From the NCBI RefSeq assembly GCF_001969445.1, contig NZ_CP017297.1, forward strand, positions 3,782,001 through 3,846,000: a DNA stretch of 64,000 bases, given 5' to 3'. Position 1 is the first letter of the stretch; each line of letters begins with the position of its first letter. Below the pieces are notes generated by a model. The model was not told the DNA's origin, did no database searches, and saw nothing but the letters and a program-made list of their open reading frames with translations. A program made the position numbers and the translations under genes. This stretch comes from Brachybacterium sp. P6-10-X1 (GTDB lineage: Bacteria > Actinomycetota > Actinomycetes > Actinomycetales > Dermabacteraceae). Below, piece by piece: positions 35,635-44,030 of this stretch.

Positions 35635-36519
35635 ATGACTGCACCCACCCGCCGCATCGGCTCCCTGATCGTCTCCGCCCTCGGCCTCGGTGCCATGCCG
35701 CTGTCGCAGGGGCGCGGGGAGCCCGCCCCGCACGAGCGGTCGATGGCCACGATCCACGCCGCCCTCGACGCCGGCGTCACCTTCCTCGACACCGCCGACA
35801 TCTACGCGCCCACCTGGGACACCATGGGTCACAACGAACAGCTCGTCGCCGAGGCCGTGCGCACCTGGGAAGGGGGCCGCTCCGGTGTCGTGATCGCCTC
35901 CAAGGGCGGCATCACCCGCACTGCGGAGGGCGGCGGCCGCGACGGGTCCACCGCCTACCTGCGCTCGGCGCTGGAGAAGTCGCTGCGGGAGCTGGGCACC
36001 GACGTCATCGACCTGTACTACTGGCACCGTCCGGACCGCAGCATCCGCTACGCCGAGGGCGTCGAGGCGCTCGCCGCCTTCCAGCAGGAAGGTCTGATCC
36101 GCGAGGTCGGCATCTCCAACGCCAACGTCGAGGAGATCGACGTGGCCCGGGACGTGCTGGGCGAGGGCGGTCTCGCGGCGGTCCAGAACGAGTTCTCGCC
36201 GACGTTCTTCCACACCAGCCTGCGCGAGCTGCGCCACTGCGCCGAGCACGACATCGCCTTCGTCCCCTGGTCGCCGTTGGGCGGCACCGGCGGCGGGGCG
36301 AGCGCCGTGGGGGAGAGGTTCCCCCAGATCCAGCGCATCGCCGACTCCCACGGGGTCAGCCCGCAGCTTGTCGTCCTCGCCTGGGAGCTGTCGCTCGACG
36401 AGCGCGTCGTGCCGATCCCCGGCGCCAGCCGCCCCGAGTCGATCGTCGACTCCGCCGGGGCCATGGCCCTCGATCTCGGCCGCGAGGACCTCGAGCAGCT
36501 GAACCAGATCATCGCCTGA
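35635..36519 (+). CDS. aldo/keto reductase
   Basis: 294 residues from ATG 35635. The catalytic tetrad is complete: Asp52 and Tyr57 in FLDTADIYAPT, Lys90 in IASKGGI and His131 in YYWHRPD. The NADP-binding end is VPIPGASRPESI. A general NADPH-linked carbonyl reductase; in this setting it may act on an aldose or ketose from the GH172 pathway. It is 70 bases downstream of the LacI gene on the same strand, so co-transcription is possible but not shown. Confidence 0.88.
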   Translation: MTAPTRRIGSLIVSALGLGAMPLSQGRGEPAPHERSMATIHAALDAGVTFLDTADIYAPTWDTMGHNEQLVAEAVRTWEGGRSGVVIASKGGITRTAEGGGRDGSTAYLRSALEKSLRELGTDVIDLYYWHRPDRSIRYAEGVEALAAFQQEGLIREVGISNANVEEIDVARDVLGEGGLAAVQNEFSPTFFHTSLRELRHCAEHDIAFVPWSPLGGTGGGASAVGERFPQIQRIADSHGVSPQLVVLAWELSLDERVVPIPGASRPESIVDSAGAMALDLGREDLEQLNQIIA

Positions 36520-36553
36520 GGGCACCTCGCTCCGTCCTCGGTGTCCCATATCG

Positions 36554-36585
36554 CCTTGCGGGCCGTTCCGGGACGGGCGTAGCGT
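36554..36585 (+). promoter_or_regulatory. candidate promoter
   Basis: TTGCGG (36554-36559) and TAGCGT (36580-36585) separated by 20 bases, longer than ideal. It precedes a short frame at 36596-36670 and the FBP-domain gene at 36780, so one or both may be transcribed from here. Confidence 0.35.
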
Positions 36586-36595
36586 GAGCGCGTCC

Positions 36596-36670
36596 ATGAC
36601 GGGAGAGGAGATCAGCATGCTCGCGACGCATGCAGGAAATGGGGCGGCCGACCCGGCCTGCTCGGCGTGA
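36596..36670 (+). CDS. possible 24-residue (or 17-residue) peptide with strong ribosome site
   Basis: ATG at 36596, or more likely ATG at 36617 preceded by GGGAGAGGAG (36601-36610), encodes a peptide ending THAGNGAADPACSA before TGA at 36668-36670. The string THAG...DP resembles the first residues of cystathionine gamma-synthase-type PLP enzymes, but no continuation of such a gene is seen in any frame downstream. It may be a leader peptide, a remnant or chance. Downstream are a small GGCGTG-CCTG-CACGCC hairpin and a run of nine C before the FBP gene. Confidence 0.3.
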   Translation: MTGEEISMLATHAGNGAADPACSA

Positions 36671-36779
36671 CCCCGGCGTGCCTGCACGCCGTCACGACTG
36701 ATTACCGAACTCTCCCGCGCGCTCACCCCCCCCCGCCCTGAGCGGGGCGACGCAGCGCGCCCGTCGTGAGGACACCCCC

Positions 36780-37277
36780 ATGAGACCCCTGACCGACCAC
36801 CAGATCCGCACGTCCTTCATCAACGCCAGCAAGGGCGACGCGAAGCGCGCCCAGCTGCCCGACCTCGCCGCCGTGGCGTGGGAGGAGATCGACTATCTCG
36901 GGTGGCAGGACGCCCGCAAGCCGCTGCTGCACTACGTCGCCCTCGAGGTCGACGACGAGCTCGTCTGCCTGCTGCTGCGCGGCACCGGCGCGGCACCGCC
37001 GCGGAAGATGATGTGCGCCTGGTGCGAGGACGTCATCGACGGCCTCCACGCAGCGTCCTTCGCCGCCCCGCGCGGCGGCGCCGAGGGCCGACGCGGCAAC
37101 ACGATCGGCACGTCGCTGTGCGCCGACTTCCGCTGCTCGAAGAACGTGCGCCGGGCGCCGACGGCGTTCGAGATGCAGACGGAGGACGAGGCGCTGCTCG
37201 CGTACCACCGCCAGGAGCGGATCGACGGTCTGCGCGAGCGGTCCACCGGTTTCGCCCGCGCCGTGATGGCCGGCTGA
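36780..37277 (+). CDS. FBP domain protein (FusB-like, putative EF-G-binding zinc-finger protein)
   Basis: 165 residues from ATG 36780. The N-terminal helical part (DHQIRTSFINASKGDAKRAQ) is followed by the treble-clef zinc site: Cys-x2-Cys in MMCAWCEDV and Cys-x4-Cys in SLCADFRCSKNVRR. In staphylococci relatives (FusB/FusC) bind elongation factor G and rescue fusidic acid-stalled ribosomes; actinobacterial homologues are chromosomal and of unproven role, often annotated FBP domain. Monocistronic, convergent with the kinase gene. Confidence 0.8.
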   Translation: MRPLTDHQIRTSFINASKGDAKRAQLPDLAAVAWEEIDYLGWQDARKPLLHYVALEVDDELVCLLLRGTGAAPPRKMMCAWCEDVIDGLHAASFAAPRGGAEGRRGNTIGTSLCADFRCSKNVRRAPTAFEMQTEDEALLAYHRQERIDGLRERSTGFARAVMAG

Positions 37278-37278
37278 C

Positions 37279-37308
37279 GAGGCCCGCGCTGTTCCGACCC
37301 CGCGCCTC
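37279..37308. terminator. hairpin between convergent genes
   Basis: GAGGCCCGCG on the left pairs with CGCG-CCTC on the right around GTTCCGACCC, with one bulge. It lies in the 29-base gap between the FBP gene and the kinase gene and overlaps the end of the latter. Suitable for ending transcription in both directions, without a U-tract. Confidence 0.35.
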
Positions 37309-37975
37309 AGCCCAGCCGCACCACCGCATCGGCCCGGGAGCGGGTGGCGGCGACCAGGCGGGCATTGGCCTCGTCCGGTCCCAGCGCCCACTCCCGGGCG
37401 GCCCGCGGCGACTTGCCGAAGTGCTCGTGGCGGGCGATGAGGCGCTCGTGGCGCAGCTCCTCGGGGACCTCGACGAACCAGCGGGCATCGAGCATCGTCG
37501 GCACCTGGCCGAAGGCGTCGCCGGACAGCAGGTAGTTGCCCTCGGTGATCACCAGCGGCACCTCGCCGGTCACCTCGATCGCGCCGGCGAGGGGCTGTTC
37601 GAGGTCGCGCTCGAACATCGGTGCCCATACCGGCGGATCGGGCGCCCGGGCGGTGCGGAGCCGCTGCAGCAGGGCCACGTACCCGGCCGCGTCGAAGGTG
37701 TCCGGAGCGCCCTTGCGGTGTCGGCGGCCCAGCCGATCCAGCGCCACGTCGGCCAGGTGGAAGCCGTCCATCGGCACCACCACGCAGGAACCGGTCGGCA
37801 GTCGCTCGGCCAGCAGCTCGGTCAGCGTGGATTTGCCGGCCCCGGGCGCGCCGGCGATCCCGAGCAGGCGGCGCGCCCCGGAGCGCAGTGCCGCATCGAG
37901 CAGCACCCGCGCGGCGTCGACGGCCCCCTCGGCACTGAGCAGCGGGACGGCGGCGCCGTCAGCGGGCGTGCTCAT
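37307..37975 (-). CDS. P-loop nucleoside/sugar kinase-like protein (uridine kinase/PanK fold)
   Basis: 222 residues from ATG 37975. Walker A GAPGAGKST at 42-50 and the substrate loop VVVPMDGFHLADVALDRLGR (phosphoribulokinase/uridine kinase/pantothenate kinase family), then APMFERDLEQPLAG and VITEGNYLLSGD. This subgroup is often annotated nucleoside/nucleotide kinase and includes FrcK-type proteins near sugar importers; the substrate is not deducible. The first 17 bases of the gene overlap the end of the helicase gene, so it is translated with the DNA repair pair although functionally it looks unrelated. Confidence 0.8.
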   Translation of the reverse strand: MSTPADGAAVPLLSAEGAVDAARVLLDAALRSGARRLLGIAGAPGAGKSTLTELLAERLPTGSCVVVPMDGFHLADVALDRLGRRHRKGAPDTFDAAGYVALLQRLRTARAPDPPVWAPMFERDLEQPLAGAIEVTGEVPLVITEGNYLLSGDAFGQVPTMLDARWFVEVPEELRHERLIARHEHFGKSPRAAREWALGPDEANARLVAATRSRADAVVRLG

Positions 37976-40900
37976 GCAGCGTCACCTCGAGCACCTCGCC
38001 GCGCAACGGCAGGTGGATCAGGATCCGGTCCGGCCGTGACCCGGCGGCGGCCAGGGCGCGGGAGTAGGTGGACATCTGCCCCAGGTACCTCTCCCGCACC
38101 GTCGTCACCGGTTCGTCGCCGGGATAGGACTTGTGGTCCACCAGCACCACCGAGCCGTCCGGCAGGCGCAGCAGGGTGTCGATCCACCCCTCCATGACCT
38201 GCGCGTCCTCGTTCCACCAGGTGACCGGCTGTTCGGTGAGCTGCTCGGCGCCGGGGAACTCGGCGGCGAGGAAGGCGCTCCAGGCCTCGCCCGCCTCCCG
38301 CAGCACTCCGGGGTCCACCGCACGGGCCACCGCCCACCGCTCGACCAGCCGGGAGGCGGCGGCCTCCTGCTGCGGGAGATCCAACTGCTCCAGCGGCAGC
38401 GCGAGATAGGCGTGCACGGCCTCGCCGACCCGCTTCCATCGCGGTCCGCCGTCCGGAACCAGGCGCCGGCCGATCGGCCGCGGCTCCCCGACGGTGCCGA
38501 GCGACTCCGCGGAGACCGCCGCCGAGGCCTGGAAACGGGCGGCGGCGCGCTCGGCATCCACCCCCGTCGGCCGCACCGGGACATCGGTCACCGCCAGCGG
38601 ATCGGTCACGGCCGGAAGCCGTGTCGGCGCCTCCTCCAGCAGGTCGTCGACGTTGGTCCGGGTGACCCTCGCAGGCAGCGGCTCCGCCGTTCCGTCCACG
38701 CTGATCTCGTCCTGGGACCATGCCAGCAACGACGCGGCCGGCTCCTCCTCGGCGGGGCCCTCGATCAAGGCGTCGAGCACGGTCGCCGGCCCCGGGACGG
38801 CCAGCACCCCGGTGGTCGCCGCGCGGGTGAGCGCGACGTAGTACAGGCGCCCGGCCTCCTCGGCCTCGCCCCGGGCACGGCGGGTGGCGAAGTCCGAGCG
38901 GGCCAACCGTGCGCCGATCTCCTCGGGCACCGGCATCTGCGGCCAGAACACGAGGCTGCGACCGGCCAGCGGCGCGGTGACGTCCACCCGCTCCGGAGAG
39001 CGCACCAGCACGCCCCAGGTCTTGTCGTACTCCCTGGCCCTGGCGGTCAGGTAGGTGACCACGTGGTCCCACTCCAGGCCCTTCGCCCCGTGGACGGTCC
39101 CCACCCACACGGCATCGGGGAGCCCGGACAGGTCCGGGCCCTCCTCCCAGGCGTCCAGCTCCGCGCGCAGACCGGTCAGCGTGACCGGGGAGCCCTCGGC
39201 GCGCCGCCGCTGCGTGGTCTCGCGGGCGAGGGAGCGCAGCGCATCGAGCGACCGCCGACGCGACCCCTGGTCGCTCCAGCGCTTGATGCGCTGCGGCAGG
39301 TCCAGGGCGTCGATCAGGGCGCTGATCATCTCCTCGGGGGTGAAGGCGATGCAGGCCCGTCGCACCTCGCGCAGCCCCGCCAGCACGTCGTCCTCCCACC
39401 AGGCGGCGAACACCTGCGTGCGCGACGCGTGATCCGGTGCCGCCATCAGCTGCGCGAACCAGGTCTCGTGCGCGCCGTGGTCCTCGAGCAGGGTCACCAG
39501 CTCCGTCAGCGCCAGGGTGTCGGTGCCGTCCAGGGACACCGCGAGCGCCGCCCGCACGATCTGGGCCTCCCGCGAGGCCAGCAGCGCATGCGCCGCCCCG
39601 GCCGTCGGCACGCCGCGCGCCTGCAGAGCAGCGACGATCTGCTGGCGCTGGGTGTTCGTCCTCACCAGCACGGCGGTCCCGCCCGGCGTGAACGCCCCCT
39701 CCTCGATCCGGGCGCGGATCTGCTCCGCGATCATCGCGGCGTGCTTCTCAGCCGAGACCGCGCGACGATCGTGCTTGGTCGCCTCCCACACCTCGAGCGC
39801 CCCGCCGGCGGCCTGCGCGGCGCGCTGCGGGGGGATCGACAGTGTGATCCGCTCCGTGCCCTCGCCGTGCGGGGCGAAGACCCGGGTGAAGATCGCGTTG
39901 GACAGCTCGACCAGGCGCTCGGCGGAGCGCCAGGAGTGGGAGAGGTTCTCGACGTCGCCCCGGCCGAAGACGGTGTCGCCGCGTTCGAGCGCGGCGATGA
40001 TGTCCTGCATCAGCCGGGGGTCCGCGTCGCGGAACCCGTAGATCGCCTGCTTCGGGTCGCCCACCCAGATCTTGTCCTCGATCAGCCCGGAGAGCTCGAG
40101 GAACAGCGCCAGCTGCACCGGGGAGGTGTCCTGGAACTCGTCGACGGCGAGCAGGCGGAAGCGGGAGGCGACCGAGGCGCGCACCCGCGGCGAGTCCTGC
40201 AGCAGGTGCAGCGCCCGCACCTCCTGGTCGATGAAGTCGATCAGGCCCAGGTCCCGCTTGTAGGTCTCGTACGAGTCCAGCGAGTCGGCGGCGGTCTCCA
40301 GGATCAGGGCGAGCAGGTCCCGCAGATCCTGCTGCCAGGTGATGGTGGCGGGCAGGTCCGCGGCGATCTCCTCCGACAGCGGCGCGAGCGCCTTCTTCGC
40401 CGCCGCGCCGAAGCCGCCCTTCGCGATCCGCAGCCAGGTCGACCAGGGCGCGCGGTCATGGTCGGCGAGGGTCCGCCGCAACCGGCGCAGGCTCTCCAGA
40501 TCATTCGTGGTCTTGTTCAGACTCGTCGATCTGATGGGCCCGCCCGGGACCGGTTCCCCGTCGGCCGTCCGCGATGCCTCCAGGTCGCCGGCGAGGTCCT
40601 CGAGGCGCTGGTCCAGCAGGTGCAGCCAGCGCGGTCGCCGGTCCTCGGTCGGTTCCGGCAGCTCCGCGGTGCGCCGGTACTCCTCCCAGGACGCGGCGAC
40701 CGACGCCCTGAGCTCGTCGGCACCGAGGAGATTGGTCCGCGCGGCATCGGCGACGTCCTTCACCCGAGCCCGCCAGGCCTGCTTGGGGCGGAAACCGGTG
40801 TCGTTCTCGTCCCCGTCGTGCTCGGTGCGTGCGAGCAGATCCGCCCAGCGCACCCCGGCGGCCGCGGCGGAGCGAGCGATCGCGGCGCCGAACGCCGCCT

Positions 40901-41216
40901 TCTGGGGAGCGGCGTCGAGCACCTCGACCGTGGGGGAGATCCCGGCGTCCAGCGCGTAGTCGGTGACCAGTCGGCCGGCCACCGAGTTCACGGTCCCGAT
41001 GACGGCGGAGTCGATGCCGCGCGCCTCGGTGACCTGCGCCCGATCCAGCAGCGTGGAGCGGATCCGGCCGGTGAGCTCCTCGGCCGCCTTGACCGTGAAG
41101 GTGGTCGCGATGATCTGGGCGGGGTCGAGGCCCGCCTCGATCCGCTCGGCGAGCTTGCGGGTCACGGTGTACGTCTTGCCGGATCCGGCGGACGCGTTGA
41201 TCAGGGTGAACGTCAT
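37959..41216 (-). CDS. UvrD/RecB-type helicase-nuclease (AddA-like)
   Basis: 1085 residues from ATG 41216, which overlaps the upstream stop (ATGA). Superfamily 1A helicase motifs: Walker A ASAGSGKT (8-15), DEFQD (359-363), motif III region WVGDPKQAIYGFRDADP, TVHGAKGLEWD and YVALTRAAT. The C-terminal end has a RecB-type nuclease: Asp1013 in GWIDTLL, Asp1027-x-Lys1029 in VVLVDHKSY and Gln in YLGQMSTY. It should resect DNA ends with the partner encoded upstream. The layout is AddA-like; AdnA/AdnB of mycobacteria also have helicase plus nuclease, but there both subunits carry helicase motifs, unlike here. Confidence 0.88.
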   Translation of the reverse strand: MTFTLINASAGSGKTYTVTRKLAERIEAGLDPAQIIATTFTVKAAEELTGRIRSTLLDRAQVTEARGIDSAVIGTVNSVAGRLVTDYALDAGISPTVEVLDAAPQKAAFGAAIARSAAAAGVRWADLLARTEHDGDENDTGFRPKQAWRARVKDVADAARTNLLGADELRASVAASWEEYRRTAELPEPTEDRRPRWLHLLDQRLEDLAGDLEASRTADGEPVPGGPIRSTSLNKTTNDLESLRRLRRTLADHDRAPWSTWLRIAKGGFGAAAKKALAPLSEEIAADLPATITWQQDLRDLLALILETAADSLDSYETYKRDLGLIDFIDQEVRALHLLQDSPRVRASVASRFRLLAVDEFQDTSPVQLALFLELSGLIEDKIWVGDPKQAIYGFRDADPRLMQDIIAALERGDTVFGRGDVENLSHSWRSAERLVELSNAIFTRVFAPHGEGTERITLSIPPQRAAQAAGGALEVWEATKHDRRAVSAEKHAAMIAEQIRARIEEGAFTPGGTAVLVRTNTQRQQIVAALQARGVPTAGAAHALLASREAQIVRAALAVSLDGTDTLALTELVTLLEDHGAHETWFAQLMAAPDHASRTQVFAAWWEDDVLAGLREVRRACIAFTPEEMISALIDALDLPQRIKRWSDQGSRRRSLDALRSLARETTQRRRAEGSPVTLTGLRAELDAWEEGPDLSGLPDAVWVGTVHGAKGLEWDHVVTYLTARAREYDKTWGVLVRSPERVDVTAPLAGRSLVFWPQMPVPEEIGARLARSDFATRRARGEAEEAGRLYYVALTRAATTGVLAVPGPATVLDALIEGPAEEEPAASLLAWSQDEISVDGTAEPLPARVTRTNVDDLLEEAPTRLPAVTDPLAVTDVPVRPTGVDAERAAARFQASAAVSAESLGTVGEPRPIGRRLVPDGGPRWKRVGEAVHAYLALPLEQLDLPQQEAAASRLVERWAVARAVDPGVLREAGEAWSAFLAAEFPGAEQLTEQPVTWWNEDAQVMEGWIDTLLRLPDGSVVLVDHKSYPGDEPVTTVRERYLGQMSTYSRALAAAGSRPDRILIHLPLRGEVLEVTLHEHAR

Positions 41217-43912
41217 GACGCATCGCCTCTCATCCCGCATAGCAGGGCGAACTCGCAGACGTCGCAGCGGGCGTCGACGACCAGAGCGCCCTCGGCGCGG
41301 GCCCTCGCGCGCGCCGCCTCGTAGGTCTTCTTCGCGTCGCGGCGGGGGGTGCTGAGGTCCTGGCCGGCGTCGAGCAGGATCTGCCCGCTGCGCGCATCGA
41401 CCCGCCCCTCGCCGATCGCGTCCAGCGCATCGGTCATCCCGCGTCTCCCGCGCGACCAGAGGTCGGCGACGTCCAGGGTGGGGCGACCGTGCGGGTCCAG
41501 CGCCGGGTTCGCGGCGACGAACTCCCCCTGGGAGAGCAGGTAGTACCCCACGTCGGCGTGGTCCCCGTGCAGCGACCAGGCGTAGGAGGCCAGCTGCAGC
41601 GCCTCGCCGGTGTCGAACAGGTCGGGGTACTTCGTCGCGGCGTAGGTCCATTTCAGGTCGATCACCGTGGGCTCGCCGGCGGCGTCCTCGGCGAGCACGT
41701 CGCGGTAGCCCGTGAACGGCACGGTGACGTCGCCGCGGCGGAGGCGGAGGGTCAGGGGCTCTGCGAACTCCGACTCGACAGAGGTGATCACGAGCCCGGC
41801 GGCGCCGAGCCGGTCGAAGAACTCGACCAGGGAGCGTACGGTCTGCTCGCGCATGGTGGCCAGCTCGACCTCGCGGCCGGGCAGCTGCAGCTCGGAGGCG
41901 AGGCGCGGCACCTGCGCCGTGATCTCCTCCCGGATCCGCTCCCCGGACGGAGGCCCGCTGCGACCCTCGGACTCCGCGGTGTCGACCAGCTCCTCGACCA
42001 CGGCGTGCACGAGGCTGCCGATCATCCGGTTGCCGGTGGGGACGGTCGCGACCGAGGCCGCCCGGATCTGGAGTCCGTTGCGGTACGTCCACTTCTGCCG
42101 GCAGCCCAGCAGGTCCTCGGTCTGGGAATAGGACAGCGAGCGCGGCACCAGGTGCGGGGCGGGGTCGACCTGCCGGGTGAGGTCCTCGGGCGGGCGGGGG
42201 ATTCGTGCCGGGGTGGGCCGACGCAGCGGCCGACGGGACCCGGCGAGCTCGAATCGTCCGTCGACCAGCGTCTGCTCGGGGGAGAGGGTGAGCTGGGCGA
42301 GCACGCCGGCGACTCCTTCCCCGGGGGCAGCGCGTTCGGCGGCCAGGTGCGCCAGCAGGGCGTTCGGCGCGGTGGCCTTCTGCGCCCGACGGCGTGTGCG
42401 CACCACGATGATCCGCTCCGCGCCGCGCAGGCCGCGCAGTCCGGCGTCGGTGGTCAGGGCCGCGAGGCGGGCGGGCTCGAGAAGATGCGCGCCGAGCGCG
42501 GTGAGCGCCTCGGTCTCGACGGCGTCCCAGACCACGCCGGCGTGGGAGTCCTCGCGGTCTGCGCCCCACCACAGCACGTCGCCGCCGCGGGGCAGCAGCT
42601 GGGCAGGGCGGCTGCAGGTGCGCCAGGCGGTCGTCGCCTCGGGCCGGGCGAAGGGCGAGGGGGCCCGTCCGCCCGAGGCCTCGACGATCTGCGACAGCTC
42701 GCGCGGGGACAGGGCCCGGTCCTCGTCCATGGTCTCCAGCACGTCGAGGAGGACCTGCAGATGTGCGGCGGCCCGGGTCAGTCCGGGATCGCCCTGGCCG
42801 AGGGCGCGCAGCCGCACCCCCAGCGGCTCGACAGCGGCGCGGAGCCGGGACGGGGTCAGCGCGGCGGGCGGGATCGGGGCGGTGACCAGATCGGACAGCG
42901 TCCGGGCGAACGCCGATCCGCCCTCGGAGACCTTCTCGTCGTCCTCGAGCGCCGCCAGGGCTCGCCGCCAGGCGGGACCGCCGACCCCGGGCTCGTCGGC
43001 GAGGGCATCCAGCAGCCGCGTGCGCACCCGCGCCGGCACCAGGCCGACGTGGTCGCGCCCGTCCTCGGGCGCGTCCATCACCCGCAGGTCGAGGAAGGAG
43101 GCCAACTGCTGCACGTCCACCGGGCCCACCGTGATCGACAGGAACAGCGGCAGGATCTGCAGGGCGGTGCGGTCGGCGGCCGCCTCGGCGACGCCGAGGG
43201 CCGGCAGCCCGCGCCGGTGCAGCTCCTGATCGAGGATCACGGTGTCCGTGCCGGCGAGCACCTGCAGCGGTGCTCCCTCCCGTCCGGCGAGCACACGGGC
43301 GGCGGTCTCGGCGGCGGTCCATTCGTCCTCCGCCTCGATCACCGTCAGCTCCGGCCGGCCGGAGGCGGTGGGGATGAGCCGCTCGATGCGGACCCCGGCG
43401 TCCTCGAGCAGCGTCAGCAGGCGCGGCCACAGCCCGGGCAGGTGGCCGGGGTCCTCGTGGCACTGCAGCACCTCGATGCCGAGCGGCCAGGAGACGTCGT
43501 CGGCCAGCAGGTCGACGATCTCGCGCAGGTCGTCGGCCGCTCCGGGCGCCGGGGCCGCGACGGTGCGCTGCTCATCGATCGCGCACAGGGCGTCGATCCG
43601 CTCGGGCAGCGCCGCGTCCCTCCGCCACCGCGCCCCCGCCGCGACCGCGGCGTCACGCCAGCCCAGCAGGGTGGTCGCGGTGGACCACGGGTCGGCCTCG
43701 AAAGAGTCCCGCGCCCACGGATGGTCCGCGGCGGCGACAGCACGGGAGTACTGCGCGATGCGCACCGCGGGGTCCACCGACGGTCGGGTCAGGGCGAGCC
43801 GCGTCTGCAGCAGCTGGACCAGCGCGCGCGGACCCATCCGCACCCGACCGGTCGCGCCGGCGCCGTCGGCCCAGGCGGTCCCGTCCAGCGACCAGCCGAA
43901 CTCGATCTGCAT
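41213..43912 (-). CDS. PD-(D/E)XK nuclease with Fe-S staple, AddB-like
   Basis: 899 residues. The last third is a PD-(D/E)XK nuclease with Asp738 (GYRDVLAED) and Asp752-x-Lys754 (VIDLKWTY). Four cysteines, Cys604 (LLGCRQKW) and Cys883, Cys886, Cys892 (CDVCEFALLC), have the spacing of the 4Fe-4S staple known from AddB and related nucleases. The N-terminal two thirds resemble an inactivated helicase: where AddB has a P-loop, this protein has DGAGATGRV without the GK[S/T]. The pair with the helicase-nuclease gene (ATGA overlap) matches an AddAB-like end-resection complex, possibly in addition to RecBCD or AdnAB elsewhere in the genome. Confidence 0.82.
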   Translation of the reverse strand: MQIEFGWSLDGTAWADGAGATGRVRMGPRALVQLLQTRLALTRPSVDPAVRIAQYSRAVAAADHPWARDSFEADPWSTATTLLGWRDAAVAAGARWRRDAALPERIDALCAIDEQRTVAAPAPGAADDLREIVDLLADDVSWPLGIEVLQCHEDPGHLPGLWPRLLTLLEDAGVRIERLIPTASGRPELTVIEAEDEWTAAETAARVLAGREGAPLQVLAGTDTVILDQELHRRGLPALGVAEAAADRTALQILPLFLSITVGPVDVQQLASFLDLRVMDAPEDGRDHVGLVPARVRTRLLDALADEPGVGGPAWRRALAALEDDEKVSEGGSAFARTLSDLVTAPIPPAALTPSRLRAAVEPLGVRLRALGQGDPGLTRAAAHLQVLLDVLETMDEDRALSPRELSQIVEASGGRAPSPFARPEATTAWRTCSRPAQLLPRGGDVLWWGADREDSHAGVVWDAVETEALTALGAHLLEPARLAALTTDAGLRGLRGAERIIVVRTRRRAQKATAPNALLAHLAAERAAPGEGVAGVLAQLTLSPEQTLVDGRFELAGSRRPLRRPTPARIPRPPEDLTRQVDPAPHLVPRSLSYSQTEDLLGCRQKWTYRNGLQIRAASVATVPTGNRMIGSLVHAVVEELVDTAESEGRSGPPSGERIREEITAQVPRLASELQLPGREVELATMREQTVRSLVEFFDRLGAAGLVITSVESEFAEPLTLRLRRGDVTVPFTGYRDVLAEDAAGEPTVIDLKWTYAATKYPDLFDTGEALQLASYAWSLHGDHADVGYYLLSQGEFVAANPALDPHGRPTLDVADLWSRGRRGMTDALDAIGEGRVDARSGQILLDAGQDLSTPRRDAKKTYEAARARARAEGALVVDARCDVCEFALLCGMRGDAS

Positions 43913-44000
43913 CCCGGCTCCTCCCTCACCTGTCCCTCACCTGCGTGCACGTCACGGACCACAGTAGGGGAGGGGGCCGACGGTTCGGGGACGGTCCGGA

Positions 44001-44030
44001 CGGCTCAGCGCGGCTCAGCGCGGCTCAGCT
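44001..44030. repeat. three tandem decamers placing stops in all three frames
   Basis: CGGCTCAGCG occurs three times in a row (last copy ends CT). On the minus strand each copy supplies a TGA, and because the period is ten the stops at 44025, 44015 and 44005 fall in three different frames. The first is the real stop of the DHA2 transporter gene. Confidence 0.6.

Noticed and set aside
41217..43463. Extension of the helicase frame upstream of ATG 41216 to make 1834 codons
   Set aside because: The upstream part is a different frame over the AddB-like gene; the ATGA overlap and MTFTLINASAGSGKT start fix the real boundary.
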